Assembly: GCA_026545765.1 (NCBI GenBank)
Contig: CM048843.1
Location: 15,467,200 to 15,531,199, forward strand
Length of the DNA stretch: 64,000 bases
Direction of reading: 5' to 3'
DNA from: Plantago major
Taxonomy: Eukaryota; Streptophyta; Magnoliopsida; Lamiales; Plantaginaceae
In this document: in pieces, positions 47,151 to 59,925 of the stretch
How the letters are laid out: the number at the start of each line of letters is the position of its first letter
Numbering within the stretch: the first letter of the stretch is position 1
Translations under genes and position numbers: made by a program
Notes under the pieces: model-generated
Seen by the model: only the letters and a program-made list of their open reading frames with translations
Told to the model about the DNA's origin: nothing
Databases searched by the model: none

Positions 47151-47426
47151 GCAAAAATTTTTTTAAAAAAATACCACTAGTAGTGTATACTACAATGTAT
47201 ATTGTGTCGTATATTGATGGAGGAGAGAAAGGTCAATCAATAATATTAATAATTATGATCATGTTACAAATATTACAACTCAATCCGACGTGACAAACAC
47301 ATGTTGATATTATTCATATCCATTTGCTTATCCACCGACATTTCCGGCCTTCCAACAATTAAACATTCATTTTAATTTCTAGAGCATTCCAATTTCCACA
47401 CCAGTCAATCTAAATTGGGGGAGTAA

Positions 47427-47535
47427 GGCTCTTCAATTGAAAAATTCATTCGATTCGATTCGCTTGGTTATATTTTATAAGACAATTGATTCAAGTAAAT
47501 TTGATTAAAAAATGAGTTTAAGTAAGATAAGATCG
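47427..47535 (+). mobile_element. Tourist-like element fragment (copy E)
   Basis: It starts GGCTCTTCAATTGAAAAATTC just after a TAA (47,424-47,426), followed by CATTCGATTCGATTCG and then GGTTATATTTTATAAGACAA, which matches the interior of copy B (TAGTTATATTTTATACTATAA). The right end is not recognisable, so it is truncated or decayed. Confidence 0.6.
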
Positions 47536-47928
47536 CCATGAGGGTTAAGGACTGACTCTTCGAAATAGATAGAGTTTGACCCGGTGGACTCGTAGTAGAG
47601 TTTAGAAATTAAATCTACCCAACTGGATTCAGTCATTCAGGTCCATGCCAAACTAAGATAATTAGTAGCTAGGATATCTATCTAAATTTCTTAGCATATG
47701 TGCACAATGAGATTTCATATGCTAGGAAGTAGTATATGATTTTAACTACTTAAATTACGTACACCCTTGTTAATAATGTGAAAATGTACCATATGAGCTC
47801 ACCTAACTAGCATTTCTTATACTCAATATATGAATTGAGTTGGGACCTGGGAGAGGTGTATGCAAACTCATCCGTAATAATGTTATGAATACTGTACCTA
47901 GAATCTAGACCTATTCATACCCTTTTAA

Positions 47929-48689
47929 GCGCCTTCTTTTATTTGAAATTCTATCGAATCGAATGGCCGAATCGAATGAACTGGAATCGAATCGAATCTG
48001 AATCGAATCAAGAAATTATTGTGTAATAATAATAACAATTATATGATGGTATATATAATCACAATTAAAAAAATATATTATTTTTGTCATCTTTCTCACA
48101 TTCTTCCTACTCTTGTTTCTGTCATTTTACATTTTTATTTATTATTGTATAGCAAACTTTAAAACCAACCGCGTGGAAGGTACTTTATACGATGCCTCAA
48201 ATGGAAGACACATATCAAATATACGTGATTGTTGCTACCTTCACTCTGCATAATTTTATGCGCATGTAAACTTGAAATACTGGGCAACATGATATCAATG
48301 TCAAGGTGGAGTGGATAATGATTTATTGAACCCGAGGAAAGAAAGCGATGAGCGGTGCGTGAGGATATGACATTGAGAATTTGGCCTATTCCGGCAATAT
48401 AGAGCGAGGAAGATAATATAGAGGAATAAATGCCATTTTCAATATTTGTGATATATAATATTATTTTTATAAAGTTTGGTCGATTTTTGGTTTGGTTTAA
48501 CTTGTTTTGGAGTTTTGAACATGTAGATTTTTTGTTAGTTCAAATTGTATTACTCTTTATTTCATTGATCTATTAAAAGTCGTATTAAAAAGAAAGAAAG
48601 AAAAAAAGTTAAAAATAACTCAATTGGATAAATTTTCTTATTTTCCTCGTACAAAAGATCGGGTGTGTAAATAAATGATAAAATAATAT

Positions 48690-48738
<49 letters not shown>

Positions 48739-48919
48739 AACAACAACAACAACAACAATAATAATAATAATATGAATTTAATGAATCAAGGCGAATCAAG
48801 ACGAATTTGAATTGAAGGCAATTTGGCCGAATCGAATCGAATCGAATTGAACTGAATCGAATCGAATCGAATGGAATCGAATCGAATCGAATGAGTTTTC
48901 AGTTGAAAAGAACAGAGCA
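47929..48919 (-). mobile_element. Tourist/PIF-Harbinger-like element, copy A (991 bp, GAATC arrays)
   Basis: TAA duplications at 47,926-47,928 and 48,920-48,922 flank ends related to GGCTCTGTTCTTTTCAACTG (the right end inverted). Just inside both ends are arrays of the pentamer CGAAT/ATTCG. The interior (AT/AAC microsatellite, TTTTCCTCGTACAAAAGATC, ACCAACCGCGTGG) matches copy C in reverse orientation over most of its length. No transposase is encoded. The TAA target and end sequence fit PIF/Harbinger MITEs. Confidence 0.85.
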
Positions 48920-48922
48920 TAA

Positions 48923-50612
48923 GTACACATATCTTGAGCTGGATCCTAATACAAATGTGTCTAAAATTTACGCTAGAATTAACATGTTAGGAATTTCGAT
49001 GCATTATTAGAAATGACAATGTCCGAAAGAAAATATCTTTAGCTTCCTTCATTTTATCTAAAGCTTGTTTTTCTTTTTCTTTTTCTTTTTCCAATCCGCA
49101 AAACAATTTATTATTACTCGAATAAAGTACCAACGATCATAATGAAAGCTCGGGCCAACTTATAAGGCTATGTCTCTCCGTCCCAACTCCAATAATATTA
49201 CAAAAATCTCACACAACCACACTCCCACCAAGATTTTGAGCAAATTCCAAGTTCCTGTAAATCATATTTAAAGCTTCTCATATACTACTACTTATATGAT
49301 TTTCTTCAGAATTATGATTAAACGAAAATGTTAAAATTTTGGCGTATTATATAGTGGAAAATGAATCCAAGAACTGAAATTCAAATTAAATCATTTTTGG
49401 TAAATATTTTCTTTCAAAAAACACGTTTACATTTAAAGGCTGCTTGCTTCACATGATTGATTGCTTTTACATGGACACAATTCAGATATAGTGACATATA
49501 GATGTAGCAAAATGCACGAATCAAGATATGTATACCAAATATATTCTATAAAAAGGTCCTACAACGTGTGGACTCTACATATTTTTGAAAAGATGAAGAT
49601 AACACTTGTACATCAAATATCCTTTCTCGATCCTACTACAAGGTGTTCATTGCTACAGTCGGGTGTGGTAGCACCCCAGATATTGTTAACCAGCAGCAAA
49701 TAAAACTTATAATTTCGTCCTATTATATATATATGTCCGCACTACCTTTCAATTCATGTATAACATTTCAATCTATTAGTGAATAACTAATCAAGGTGAA
49801 AAATGGTAATTTTTTATGAATGAAGTGAATGATGCAAAGTTGGAATTTACCTATGCATTCACATACTCGGTTTTTTCTTCCTTCCAAATCTTCTGAAATA
49901 CTACAACATACTTAATTCGTGTGCTAGTCGTTTTAATTCAAATATAGCTAATTATTAATTCACCTAGGGTTAAGGGCATGACATAAGTGAATAATATACT
50001 CTGATCACATATTCAAATTTCCCGGGACCAAATTTGTATTATAAGATTTTTAAATCTTAGCATGACACAGTTGGTGGGTTTAACTTGTCTTTCATTACCG
50101 GGAGATGACTCGAGTTTGAAAGTTTACGGATGTGCACCTAAAATTCAGCAGTCTATGAGTTAATGTTACACCTGGTCTAGGTAATAATTTTTATGAAGGG
50201 TTGTGATGAAGTAAGAGAAATGATGATGAGCATAAATACTTAATATAATTCCTAATACTACAAAAATAGCAACCAGTGATATCTCATTCGCGTTCCTCAA
50301 TTGGGTCATAAATAGTATATAGTATATAGTACTTATTTAAGGTCTGCTGTATCTTACTTACTAAAGTAAATATATTATACTCCATTTATTATTAGTGGAC
50401 TAATTGAGGTCATGGACTTTGGCTTTATTCAATTAAAAATGTCGTAATACAGAAACAAAAATAAAATAGAAAATAAGTACAAATAATTACAGATTACAGC
50501 TACACAGCAAGATTCTTAAATTGGTGTAGCTGTTTATATATGGCTAAGTCAACGAGGGCACAGAACAATATATGAATTCTAATTTAGAAGGGGCAAAATT
50601 CTCTGATGGATG
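48923..50612. other. Intergenic, no recognisable gene
   Basis: AT-rich DNA between Tourist-like copies A and B. No protein similarity or RNA gene was seen; the short frame at 49,461-49,703 has no recognisable motif. Confidence 0.6.
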
Positions 50613-50615
50613 TAA

Positions 50616-50747
50616 TTTCAGGTGTAAATTCATTCAGTTCAGTTCAGTTTAAATCTATTCAGTTCAGTTCAGTTTTGTTTAGTTATATTTTATACTATAA
50701 TTCAGCTCAGTTACATTCAGTTCAGTTCAGACGAAAAGAACAGAGCC
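50616..50747 (+). mobile_element. Tourist-like short MITE, copy B (~132 bp, TTCAG arrays)
   Basis: The right end AAGAACAGAGCC is followed by TAA (50,748-50,750). A TAA at 50,613-50,615 precedes the less well-kept left end. ATTCAGTTCAGTTCAG arrays sit inside both ends, around a TAGTTATATTTTATACT centre. It is a short deletion derivative of the family of copies A and C. Confidence 0.75.
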
Positions 50748-50859
50748 TAAATCGGACGAGTTGAATTATGTCTGATTAATTATGAGTTCAAACAATTCAA
50801 GATTTGGCATGATCACACAAATCAATACCCTATTTCCTATGTACTGTATAATTTACTAA

Positions 50860-51011
50860 GATTCTGCTATCTTCAACTGAAAACTCATTCAGTTCAGTTC
50901 AGTTCCATTCAGTTTAGTTCAGTCCAGTTCATTAAATTCATATTATTATTATTATTATTGTTGTTGTTGTTGTTGTTGTTGTTGTTAATATTATTATTAT
51001 TATTATTATTA

Positions 51012-51044
<33 letters not shown>

Positions 51045-51670
51045 TTATCATTTATTTACACACCCGATCTTTTGTACGAGGAAAATAAGAAAATTTATCC
51101 AATTGAGTTATTTTCAACTTTTTTTCTTTCTTTCTTTTTAATGCGACTTTTAGTAGATCGATGAAATAAAGAGTATAGTTATAATTTGAATTACCCTTCT
51201 TTTCAACCGTAAAATGTGAGTTAAGATAAGAAACTACATGAACCTGAGAGTACCATTAGTGATTTTGGTTAAGCTTTTAATTATTTTATTTGCCGAACAT
51301 TGTCCATGCTCTTGTAAACGTTTTCAAGTTGTAATAAATTTCACCGATTCAAAAAAAAACTAGATAAAGACAGTTGTACGACGATTAAAATTCAGTTTTA
51401 ATCGAGTTATCATTCTCATATTGTTTTCCACACGGTTGGTTTTAAAGTTTGTTATACAATAATTAATAAAAAGGTAAAGTGACAGAAAAATAATAGGAAG
51501 AGTGTGAGAAAGATGACAAAAATAATATGTTTTTTTTTAATTGTGATTATATATATCATCATATAATTGTTATTATTATTACTAAATAATTTCTTCAGTT
51601 CAGTTCGTTTCAGTTTCAGTTTAGTTCCATTCAGTTCAGTTCAGAAAATTGTAGTTAAAGAGAACATAGC
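50860..51670 (+). mobile_element. Tourist/PIF-Harbinger-like element, copy C (811 bp, TTCAG arrays)
   Basis: TAA duplications at 50,857-50,859 and 51,671-51,673. It starts GATTCTGCTATCTTCAACTG, with ATTCAGTTCAGTTCAG arrays near both ends, and ends GAGAACATAGCC. The interior is a close reverse-oriented match to copy A, including ATTATTATT/GTTGTTGTT microsatellites, ACACACCCGATCTTTTGTAC, and CCACACGGTTGGTTTTAAAG. It carries no coding capacity. Confidence 0.87.
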
Positions 51671-51673
51671 CTA

Positions 51674-53218
51674 ACTTTTTTTAATTGAAATCTTCATTTC
51701 CAAGAATATCATGTTTAAGTTTTATCTAAGTAGATTTTTTCTTAATAAAAATGAGTTACACGAAAGTTTGAGTCGGACATATAACCCCTCCCATAGGGGG
51801 TGGGGGTGCCCGACTCACTATGAGGTAAATAATCACATATAGTATATTTTTTCCCTCCGAGAGTAGTAAATACCGGGTAGCCTATTAATTGTCTATGGAT
51901 CAGTATATACTGCAGTGACGATATTTTAGTGGAGTAGTTGATGAAATGATTATACAAGTTGGTACGTTATTATCATTGCGGTATAGTAAATGTAGTTTAG
52001 CCTACATGTCTTTGAATTTTTGTGTGTGTTTTTTTCTGCATCACTTGCTTCAAATAAGTAAACCATTTAACACGAGGCCGCCAGGGTTCAAGTACTCCCT
52101 TCCATTTCTTGACGATTTGGAGGCTTTTCTTGGTGTTTTCTTTCTGTAGTATTCTGGTTAATTTGTCATTGTTAGAATTTGAAGAAATAATATTGGTTTC
52201 CCTTTATCTGTCCAATTTGTTTTTTTTATATTATAGTAGGTTTATCAAGTACACTCTTTCAACATCATAAGTTATAACAATTGATATAAATGAATACATC
52301 CATGCCCCTCTACAAGTTCGAACTTGTAAATGTTATGTAAATTCATCTTATAATAACTTTGACAAAGCCAAATTATGGATCGAAACCCACAAGTCTCATT
52401 TCCACCCATATTAAATTCTTCAATTGTTGGACCTCTACAAAGAGATTGAAGTAAGCCCACATGTAACGAAGAATAGTGATTGTACACGCCTCATAGGTTA
52501 TATCCACTTTTTTTAGTCTTGTGCTATGTTTGTTCCGAGTCTTTTTCTATTGTGTTGGTGTACTTTCTTTGCCTATTTGAAATAAAAGCTTATTTTTGTT
52601 TGGAATTTTTTTAATCAATAATAGCCTCTTTATTGATTTGAACGTTTAGATGAAATAGAATATTAATTTCCGGATTAATTTTAGATAATATGGAATTGTA
52701 TCCCATTAGGTTGTCTTGTAACAAACCTATTCATATAGAATGAATGAATTATGGAATTCACTGTTTGGTATAACACCTATACAGACAATTAAAGTTTGTC
52801 TTGAAAAACAAGTACCCATGTGTTTGTCTTTATTCGTAGTCATAACAAGAGATAACCACTCTAGCTTATAGAAAGAAAATTATGCAACTTAAGTTCAGTC
52901 ATTATCAAAAAACCCACTAGTAATATATAATATAGCATGATTAGACTTGTTTTATATACTAATACTTAAGTTGATCTATACATTTGGTTCGATCATAATT
53001 AGCAGGGACGATCACATGGTGCATTTCCACCCCCTCTAGCTAATATTTTGGAAAAATGATCTATACTATTCTTCACACAAATTCTACTTATAATTAAAGA
53101 CTTGAATAACAAAATTTATATATAAAAAGATATTTAATCATATATGTGACAGTTTATCCAAGAATATGAGGGACTTAGTATATGTTATTTTTATCTAAAA
53201 AATCATTAATTTATGTTA
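51674..53218. other. Intergenic, no recognisable gene
   Basis: AT-rich. A GGGTTCAAGTACTCCC word at about 52,085 resembles a Pol III B box and could be a decayed SINE, but no A box or tail is convincing. No gene is seen. Confidence 0.55.
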
Positions 53219-53330
53219 TTTTCTGTTCAGTTCAGATCAGTTCAGTTCAAATCTACTTAATTGTTTCTTATATTACAAATAAATTCAGTTCAGATCAGTT
53301 CAGTTCAGCTAAGACGAAGAGAATAGAGCC
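53219..53330 (+). mobile_element. Tourist-like short MITE, copy D (~112 bp)
   Basis: TTA duplications at 53,216-53,218 and 53,331-53,333 flank CAGTTCAGATCAGTTCAG arrays near both ends and a right end GAGAATAGAGCC like those of copies B and C. The terminal GGCTCTG part is worn on the left. Confidence 0.7.
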
Positions 53331-53333
53331 TTA

Positions 53334-54388
53334 TGCAGAACATATGGCAGTTGGCTCCTCGAGCGTTTGAGGATGAAATCCTCTGATGAAAGCCGACTTC
53401 TGGAAGGGTCCATCACAGACCGCGAACGTGGTTAGAGTCTCTAGTGAGCCTAATCCGGTGGAATCCCTTCTTTTAGTATTATTTATTTAATTAGCTATTA
53501 TTTTGTCGGTGGAATTTTTTTAGCCAGAGATTTCTAGAAGAAGTAAAATGTTAGTTTCTCTCTAGATGATAAGACCTTTTCAATTGTGCAATCAAACCTT
53601 AATTCTAGGTAACTCGTGCCAAGAATCATTCGGAGGTTGCTTTATTCTGACAAATCTTGTTAATTCGTCTATCGAATTAACCTCGAAATCCCGGATACCA
53701 TCATCCTCACTCTTGTTTTTTTTGGAGAGACCAACGCACAAGCAAAGATATGAATCACATGTTTTGCCTTAGAGGGAACATGCGAACTTCACCTCTTGTC
53801 CCGTGACTCCCGTCCTGTGAAAAAATATTTTATTTTATCCCTTTTGTATGTTTGGGGATGTAGGGATCAGTTAGCTTAATTAAATCACATTTGAGTATAA
53901 ATTGATACTATGCAAGTCTAATCACGGTGGCTGATCCAATTCAATGCTGTTGCATCATCATAGTATATATATGAACTACTTAGACCTACTACGCACTGTG
54001 ACTATGTTTATGTATTCTAAAAAATTATAATTAATTTCAACAATATGGGCGGCCACTAATATATCATTCGTCATCGGCCAATTAATTATCTGTCTTTCGA
54101 TTAATTGCAATCATCATATAATTCTACCTGCTATATGAACTGCCCTTGAGGAAAAGAAAATTCAGCATAATTAGTTGGAATAATCATATACATTATACAC
54201 TACTTGGCTCATTATGGAATGAGATTAATTACACTGGAATTTAGGTCTCCAATTCTAATGAGAGGATTCTCTTTCATTTAGATTTTTTAAACTTCTAATA
54301 ACTTGTGAAATCTCCAATTAATTCTTCACTCTGTACACTGCTAGAGCAATTCATATTCTTGAAGTTTTGACAATCAAATTATCAAACA
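53334..54388. other. Intergenic, no recognisable gene
   Basis: No recognisable gene or element lies between Tourist-like copy D and the Helitron 3' end. A short GC-richer patch at 53,380-53,460 has no recognisable domain. Confidence 0.55.
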
Positions 54389-57300
54389 CTAGTTAATGTC
54401 CCTGTCGACGGGGCATGGAGAAAAAACTTATGATAAGAAATGATTAATTTTCTATAATAACATGTATAAGTTGAGAAGCATATAAAAAATTGCAATGTAA
54501 CAAAATGCATGATCTAATCGCTTCAAAATTGCATCGGAAGTCACCCACAACCATATATAAAATTTTGTCGGTGTAAAAAAAAAATCCTAAAATTTATATA
54601 CATAAAAGATAAAATCAACTTATAACTTGTCGAAGACTTCTTTATAAATTACATTTGTTGTCGTGTCATATGTATTACCCTCTACGTCGCAAATTACTAC
54701 CTTTGATCCCTTCCCGGTGGTAACTCTAGAAAGAGCAACATTTAACTGACCATGGTTGTATACATATGAGGGGAGGTAGAGGCCGACGTGTGCGAGAGAA
54801 TGTCCCTAACTCTTATTTATGGCCATAACAAATCAGACGAGTATGTGAAACTGTTTTCAATGAAAATTGATAGGGAATGGAATCTTGTCGGGTGGCTCAT
54901 CATCATCATCCTCGGAATTAAAACCTTTTGGCATGCGTTGATTCAAGATATCATTTTTGCCTCGATGATAAGCTTCCAAGATCAGTAACTATGAGCCTTG
55001 TTTCCATTGCACAACTGGAAAGTTTGATCAATATTCCTCAGAAGCATTATCATACACCAACCTTTAGTATGATCCTATGGTTAGGTAATCTAAAACAATT
55101 AATGTTGTTGAAAAATTCTACAGTGAAAACATGTTTGAGAGTTGAGACCTTTCTCAAAGTTATCTTCCCTATAAATGCGATATGCGTTCAAATATTCGAC
55201 GCTATCTCTGGACATCTTCGACATGTCAAATTGATTTATATCATCAAAGATTTCATTTGTATGTGCAAGAACAGCTCGGTGATGAAATATCCAGGGTCAA
55301 GTGATGGATCGCCTAAGTGATCCAACAACGAAGGATATGTACTATCTACAACTGTTGAAATCGGATGACCTACTTCTCAGATAAGTAAACCTTCGAGGAT
55401 CTTGATGTCAACCTTATGGTCATTAGGTTCAGCAGCACTACCATCACCGACATGTGTTATCCACTCAGCAAATTCTTTCCCTCTTGAATTTTGTAAGATG
55501 ATGAGTTGAATATAATACAATTATATGTGGTATATAGATATGACGTGCCATTTACGTGCAATCTCATGTTCTTTGTCAACCTAAGCACCACACAACATCT
55601 CATATTCTAGAGGTGCATATAGCGGCGTTCACAATATTATAACTAATTCATTCTGGAACAACAGGCAAAATATGTCGGAAGTTATCATCGAAGACAATCA
55701 CCACTCTCACAAAATGGCTCATCTGAATGGCCCATCACATCCTTCAAGCTCTTATCGAGCACTTTAATTAATGTCGATTTTTCATATCCCAAATAATAAG
55801 TTGAGCCTACATGAGCAGTCTCGTGACCTCTGAATCATGAGCTTATTGCATGTTGAGTCCTCATGATTTGCAATGGTATCTCGAACATCGAATATGACGG
55901 ACTATCGTCCTACCTTTATAAAGAAGGGGTGATGCAATCCCATTGGACGCAACTGAGAGTAGCATAGCCCCTCAAATCAGAGAACATTGTTCTCCATATA
56001 AAGGCTTTTGTGGTCCTTCCGTAGATGTATAAGAAGAATACTTAGCCATTTTGACCATCGACATAATTTTCTCATATATTGCACGTTGTTCATCAGTCAA
56101 TTCTAGGTATAAACCATCGTGCTCTACTCAATTGCAACTCTAACATAAAACATCTAATTCATACTGAATGCATTTGTAGCATTTTATATAACAGGCACAT
56201 GCGGCGCGGGCACCGTCAAATGAACTGAGATTGTTGCAGTTTTTCTTCAGTAACTTCTCTATTTCCATAATAGAAATATTTTTTATTTGGCATCAGTGCG
56301 TTTCAAACCTGGATGGAGAATTCTCTATCGTTACATGACAATTACATACAAAATTTAAACCGGTTGCCATTGGATGTGGGAATGGGTCATATAGTCTGTA
56401 AATTTATTGTACAAGGATTGCTGAGTATCCTTTGTTGATTGTATAGAATGTCGTTTAATAATAAATTTCATGTTTTGTTACACACTTCCTCAGGCCTCGA
56501 CATGCTGTGTGATAAACAATATATAGTTATGAAAAGGTGTCGTAAAAAATTTGCAAATCCCCATAGACTTGCCCCTTTCAAACCACTAATATACCCTTCA
56601 TGATTGAATAAGAGGCCCATATATAGCTTCACATCCTTGTGATATTCGTGCACAACACAGTAACACCATTCTACCGAAACCTTGTTTGTTTTCATACGGA
56701 CCATATCTTATAGTCGTTTTTCCAACAATGATAGCGAGAAATTTTAGCATAAGTCAGCTTCCGAGCTCGAGGATTTATTTTGTTCAGCTCGAAACCAATG
56801 CAAAAACTGCACTTGTTTGACATTGGCTTTGTTGACCACATGTGGCATGCACTCAACATCTTTTAAAGGAACAATCTGCTCATTCTCCAAATGAAATGAC
56901 AATCGCTTAACAACATAAATCGTATAATTTAGCAGGGATTCTAATATCCTCCACATTGCTTCGCAAGAGACACATAACGACAATCCATATGCCTCATGAC
57001 CTTATACTCATTTTCTCGATCAATGAAATTAACCCTAATTTTATCGCTTCCTTTGAATGTATACTTGAAGGCATGCGGTATTGACCGATTGATGTTACAG
57101 TATTCCATGTAGATATGCGCTTGATATTTGAGCATTAGATGGGAGTTGTGTGGAAATGCATATCTATTTTTTATTATATAATAGTAATAACAATAATACA
57201 CATAAATAAAGGTTTTGACATAATAAATCACGTAATATATAATTAACATACATAAACTAATAGTATAATGAATTGTAGTCCATGATAAGTGCGTGTTGTC

Positions 57301-58740
57301 AAGTGAGACACCATTTTTATTGACGGTGGCACCAGTGTCCCTCATTCGATAGACGTGATAAGATCGTTAAAGCTTTTAGAAAAATATTCATCTATTGTTT
57401 TTCATGGACGGAGAAATAGTTTTTGCCGGCCGCAAGGATCATGCATCATGTTGTTTGCAACAACCTCGTACAAATCAAGTTTGGTACTTTGGTGTCTTTG
57501 TCGGGTAGCTCAGCACATAGATAGTTATCAATGTGTTGTTTAATTATATACTCATCCTCTACTTTAAGAAATATTAATATATGGGCATGTGGGAGATCTC
57601 CGGTGTATATAACTTAAAAAATGAGAGACATATCACAAAGTTTAGATAGAAATAGATGGCTTTAGAAAATTAGAAAATGCATATGTATCAACATTATTAT
57701 AAATTATGTTGTGAAATTCAGTGGGAACATATAATATATTAAAATGAAATGTACAATAAACAAATGCATAAAACTTACCCGAACATATTCCTGTCATTTG
57801 GGCCCCAATTAACTCATAAATTTAACATGGAATACTCGACATATTATACATGGTATATCTTCAGCTCTTAAGCCAAGACTCTCGACATGCCTCGTGATCT
57901 TGGACCACTTTGGATTGTGCGTACATGTAATAAATACGCATGCATAACCCACCTGCTTTCAAATGGCCATGGAATCTTGAAACATTTGCTAAAATAATCT
58001 CTTACCTCCCAATGAAAGTCGATGGCAATATTAATTACCTACCAACCCAGGACGAATATGTCTGACCTTGGTTAACCGCGTTGACCAACTTATTGTATGA
58101 ATCATCATGAATTTTAGGCTGATTGTGACGAATTCACTGAAGACCCTGTGAGTCCATCATCAAATAAGAATCAACACTGAATTGTAATAATGACAACCCG
58201 TCAAGTATGTGTTGATTCCATTCATTCTCCCTCTCTTGTATCCGGAAAACTAAGAACTTCCTTCGAGTATGATTTGGCCTCTTGCTCACAATACTTATCT
58301 GAATATCGGTATACCATCCATCCATGGATAAAAAGTGTAGTAAATATTGAATAAAAAGGCAGCATGGAAGACACTCACTTATGCGCTTCAAGTCCCCATT
58401 CCTCATCTCAACCATAATATCCTTTTAGCATGTAAGGTTATCTACATTACCTTCCACTATAGCAGTTACTTCTGATGCAGTAGGTAAATTGTAAGTTTGT
58501 CCACCCCCCTGTCGTCTTGCAATAAGTTGAAGGCCCACCTCATGGCATTATCAAGGAAGATGCAATCTTTGGCCATTTATATAATTCACATATGGATTGT
58601 ACTCTTACACCATATTTTTTTTATCAATGTCGCGATAGCAGTTTTCACACCATCTCCATTGGTATGGCTTTACCTTAATAATAAACTAAAGTATTTACTG
58701 TTGAGTATCTATAATGCTAATGGATACTAAATAATGTATA
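54389..58740 (-). mobile_element. Helitron copy 1 with degraded Rep-helicase
   Basis: The 3' end on the minus strand is GTCGACAGGGACATTAACTAG followed by T. It has a short GC-rich hairpin (five-pair stem) and a CTAG terminus, as in plant Helitrons inserting between A and T. Reading leftward from 58.7 kb, parts appear in family order. First comes the N-terminal block (58,415-58,134, ISECLPCCLFIQYLLHF...). Next are Rep motifs near 57.9 kb (TCTHNPKWSKI) and the HUH site DLPHAHILIFL near 57.58 kb. Then come HLMLKYQAHIYMEYCN, WRILESL...RLSFHLENEQ, and KGASLWGFANFLRHLF...NSMSRPEE-like sequence. The helicase end (GQLNVALSRVTTGKGSKVVIC) lies at about 54,750-54,640. Many stops and frameshifts break it. 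The 5' TC end was not located. Confidence 0.85.
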
Positions 58741-59199
58741 ACAAATAATTTGTTTGAAATGAAATATGTGAAAGATACATATAACTGAGTGTAGATGTTT
58801 GATGAAACACATCTGAGGGCATTGATCATGTTGACAATTTGATGTTCAGTGTTATATTTATAAAGTTGGACGAATTTTGGAGTTTGTCCTTCATTGGGAA
58901 AAAATGAATGAATGGACCATTAATACTCAGTAGGACTGTGAAGGAAAAAAATGAAGTATATGAAAAGATCTCGAGTGTATAAATAACGTTTACAATCTTA
59001 GAAACGACCATAATATTACATTTATAATACATCGATAGGAAAACATAACATAAGATCGATTCATTATTTCAATTATACGGAAACATGTACCTGTAAAATA
59101 TATGAAAATCAATATTAATTTCATACTTATAAAAAAACAAATACTCTATATAATAAAGATTATATTCACATACTACAAACTATACTAATTTTTATATAA
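58741..59199. other. Spacer between the two Helitron copies
   Basis: AT-rich sequence without recognisable coding content. It may contain the unrecognised 5' end of copy 1 and 3' end of copy 2. Confidence 0.5.
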
Positions 59200-59925
59200 C
59201 TCATGACTTGTCAGACACCTCTTTGTAACCCACGTTTCTTGTGGCTCAGATGTATTATGATCCTTGCTGCAAATCAATACCTTTAAGCCCTTCATGGTCG
59301 TGACCCTCGACAATGCGACATACAACTCGTCGTTGCTGAATACGTGAGAGGGGAGAGACCGACATTCGAAAGAGACTGACCTTGACTTTGCTTATCATCA
59401 TAGCAAATCACACGAAATAGGAAACAACCTCCTTTCAAAAATTAGTTGGGAACTTAAAATTATAAGACGGACTCATCATCATCCTATGAATAAACACTTT
59501 TTGTCCTACATTTAGACCATAAATAATTTTCGCTTCTATAGCACGCTTACCAAGAGTAGTAACTATTAATCTTGTGCCATTGCACAACTCCGAAGCCTAC
59601 ACAGAATCATGATTATACATCCAACCTCTAAAACAAACATGTGATTTGGCACCCAGAACAATTAATAGTGGTAAGGATTTCCACCGATATCACATATGTC
59701 AATCCATTCTAGTCATCCATGTTGCTTATGACATCAACACTCAAATATTCCTATGAATCACAAGGCATCAATGACATAACATACTAATTGATATAATCTA
59801 CTATATCATTTGTGGGTGTAAGAACTAAGAACATCACGTGTATGGAAATAATGTGGATCAAGATATGGATTAGATATATGCTCAAGTTAGAATGGTTCTG
59901 TGCTTTGGACAATGGTAGGAATATA

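Noticed and set aside
48830-48900. Regular short repeats resembling a repeat-spacer array
   Set aside because: The 5-bp tandem units have no spacers and sit at transposon ends; this is not a CRISPR-like array, and the genome is eukaryotic.
50958-51164. Open frame of leucine then isoleucine runs
   Set aside because: It is the translation of TTG/ATT microsatellites inside Tourist-like copy C.
52060-52150. SINE-like B box (GGGTTCAAGTACTCCC)
   Set aside because: No convincing A box, tail or target duplications; it may be chance.
57355-57543. Plus-strand open frame over the Helitron
   Set aside because: An antisense shadow of the Rep/HUH region of Helitron copy 1.
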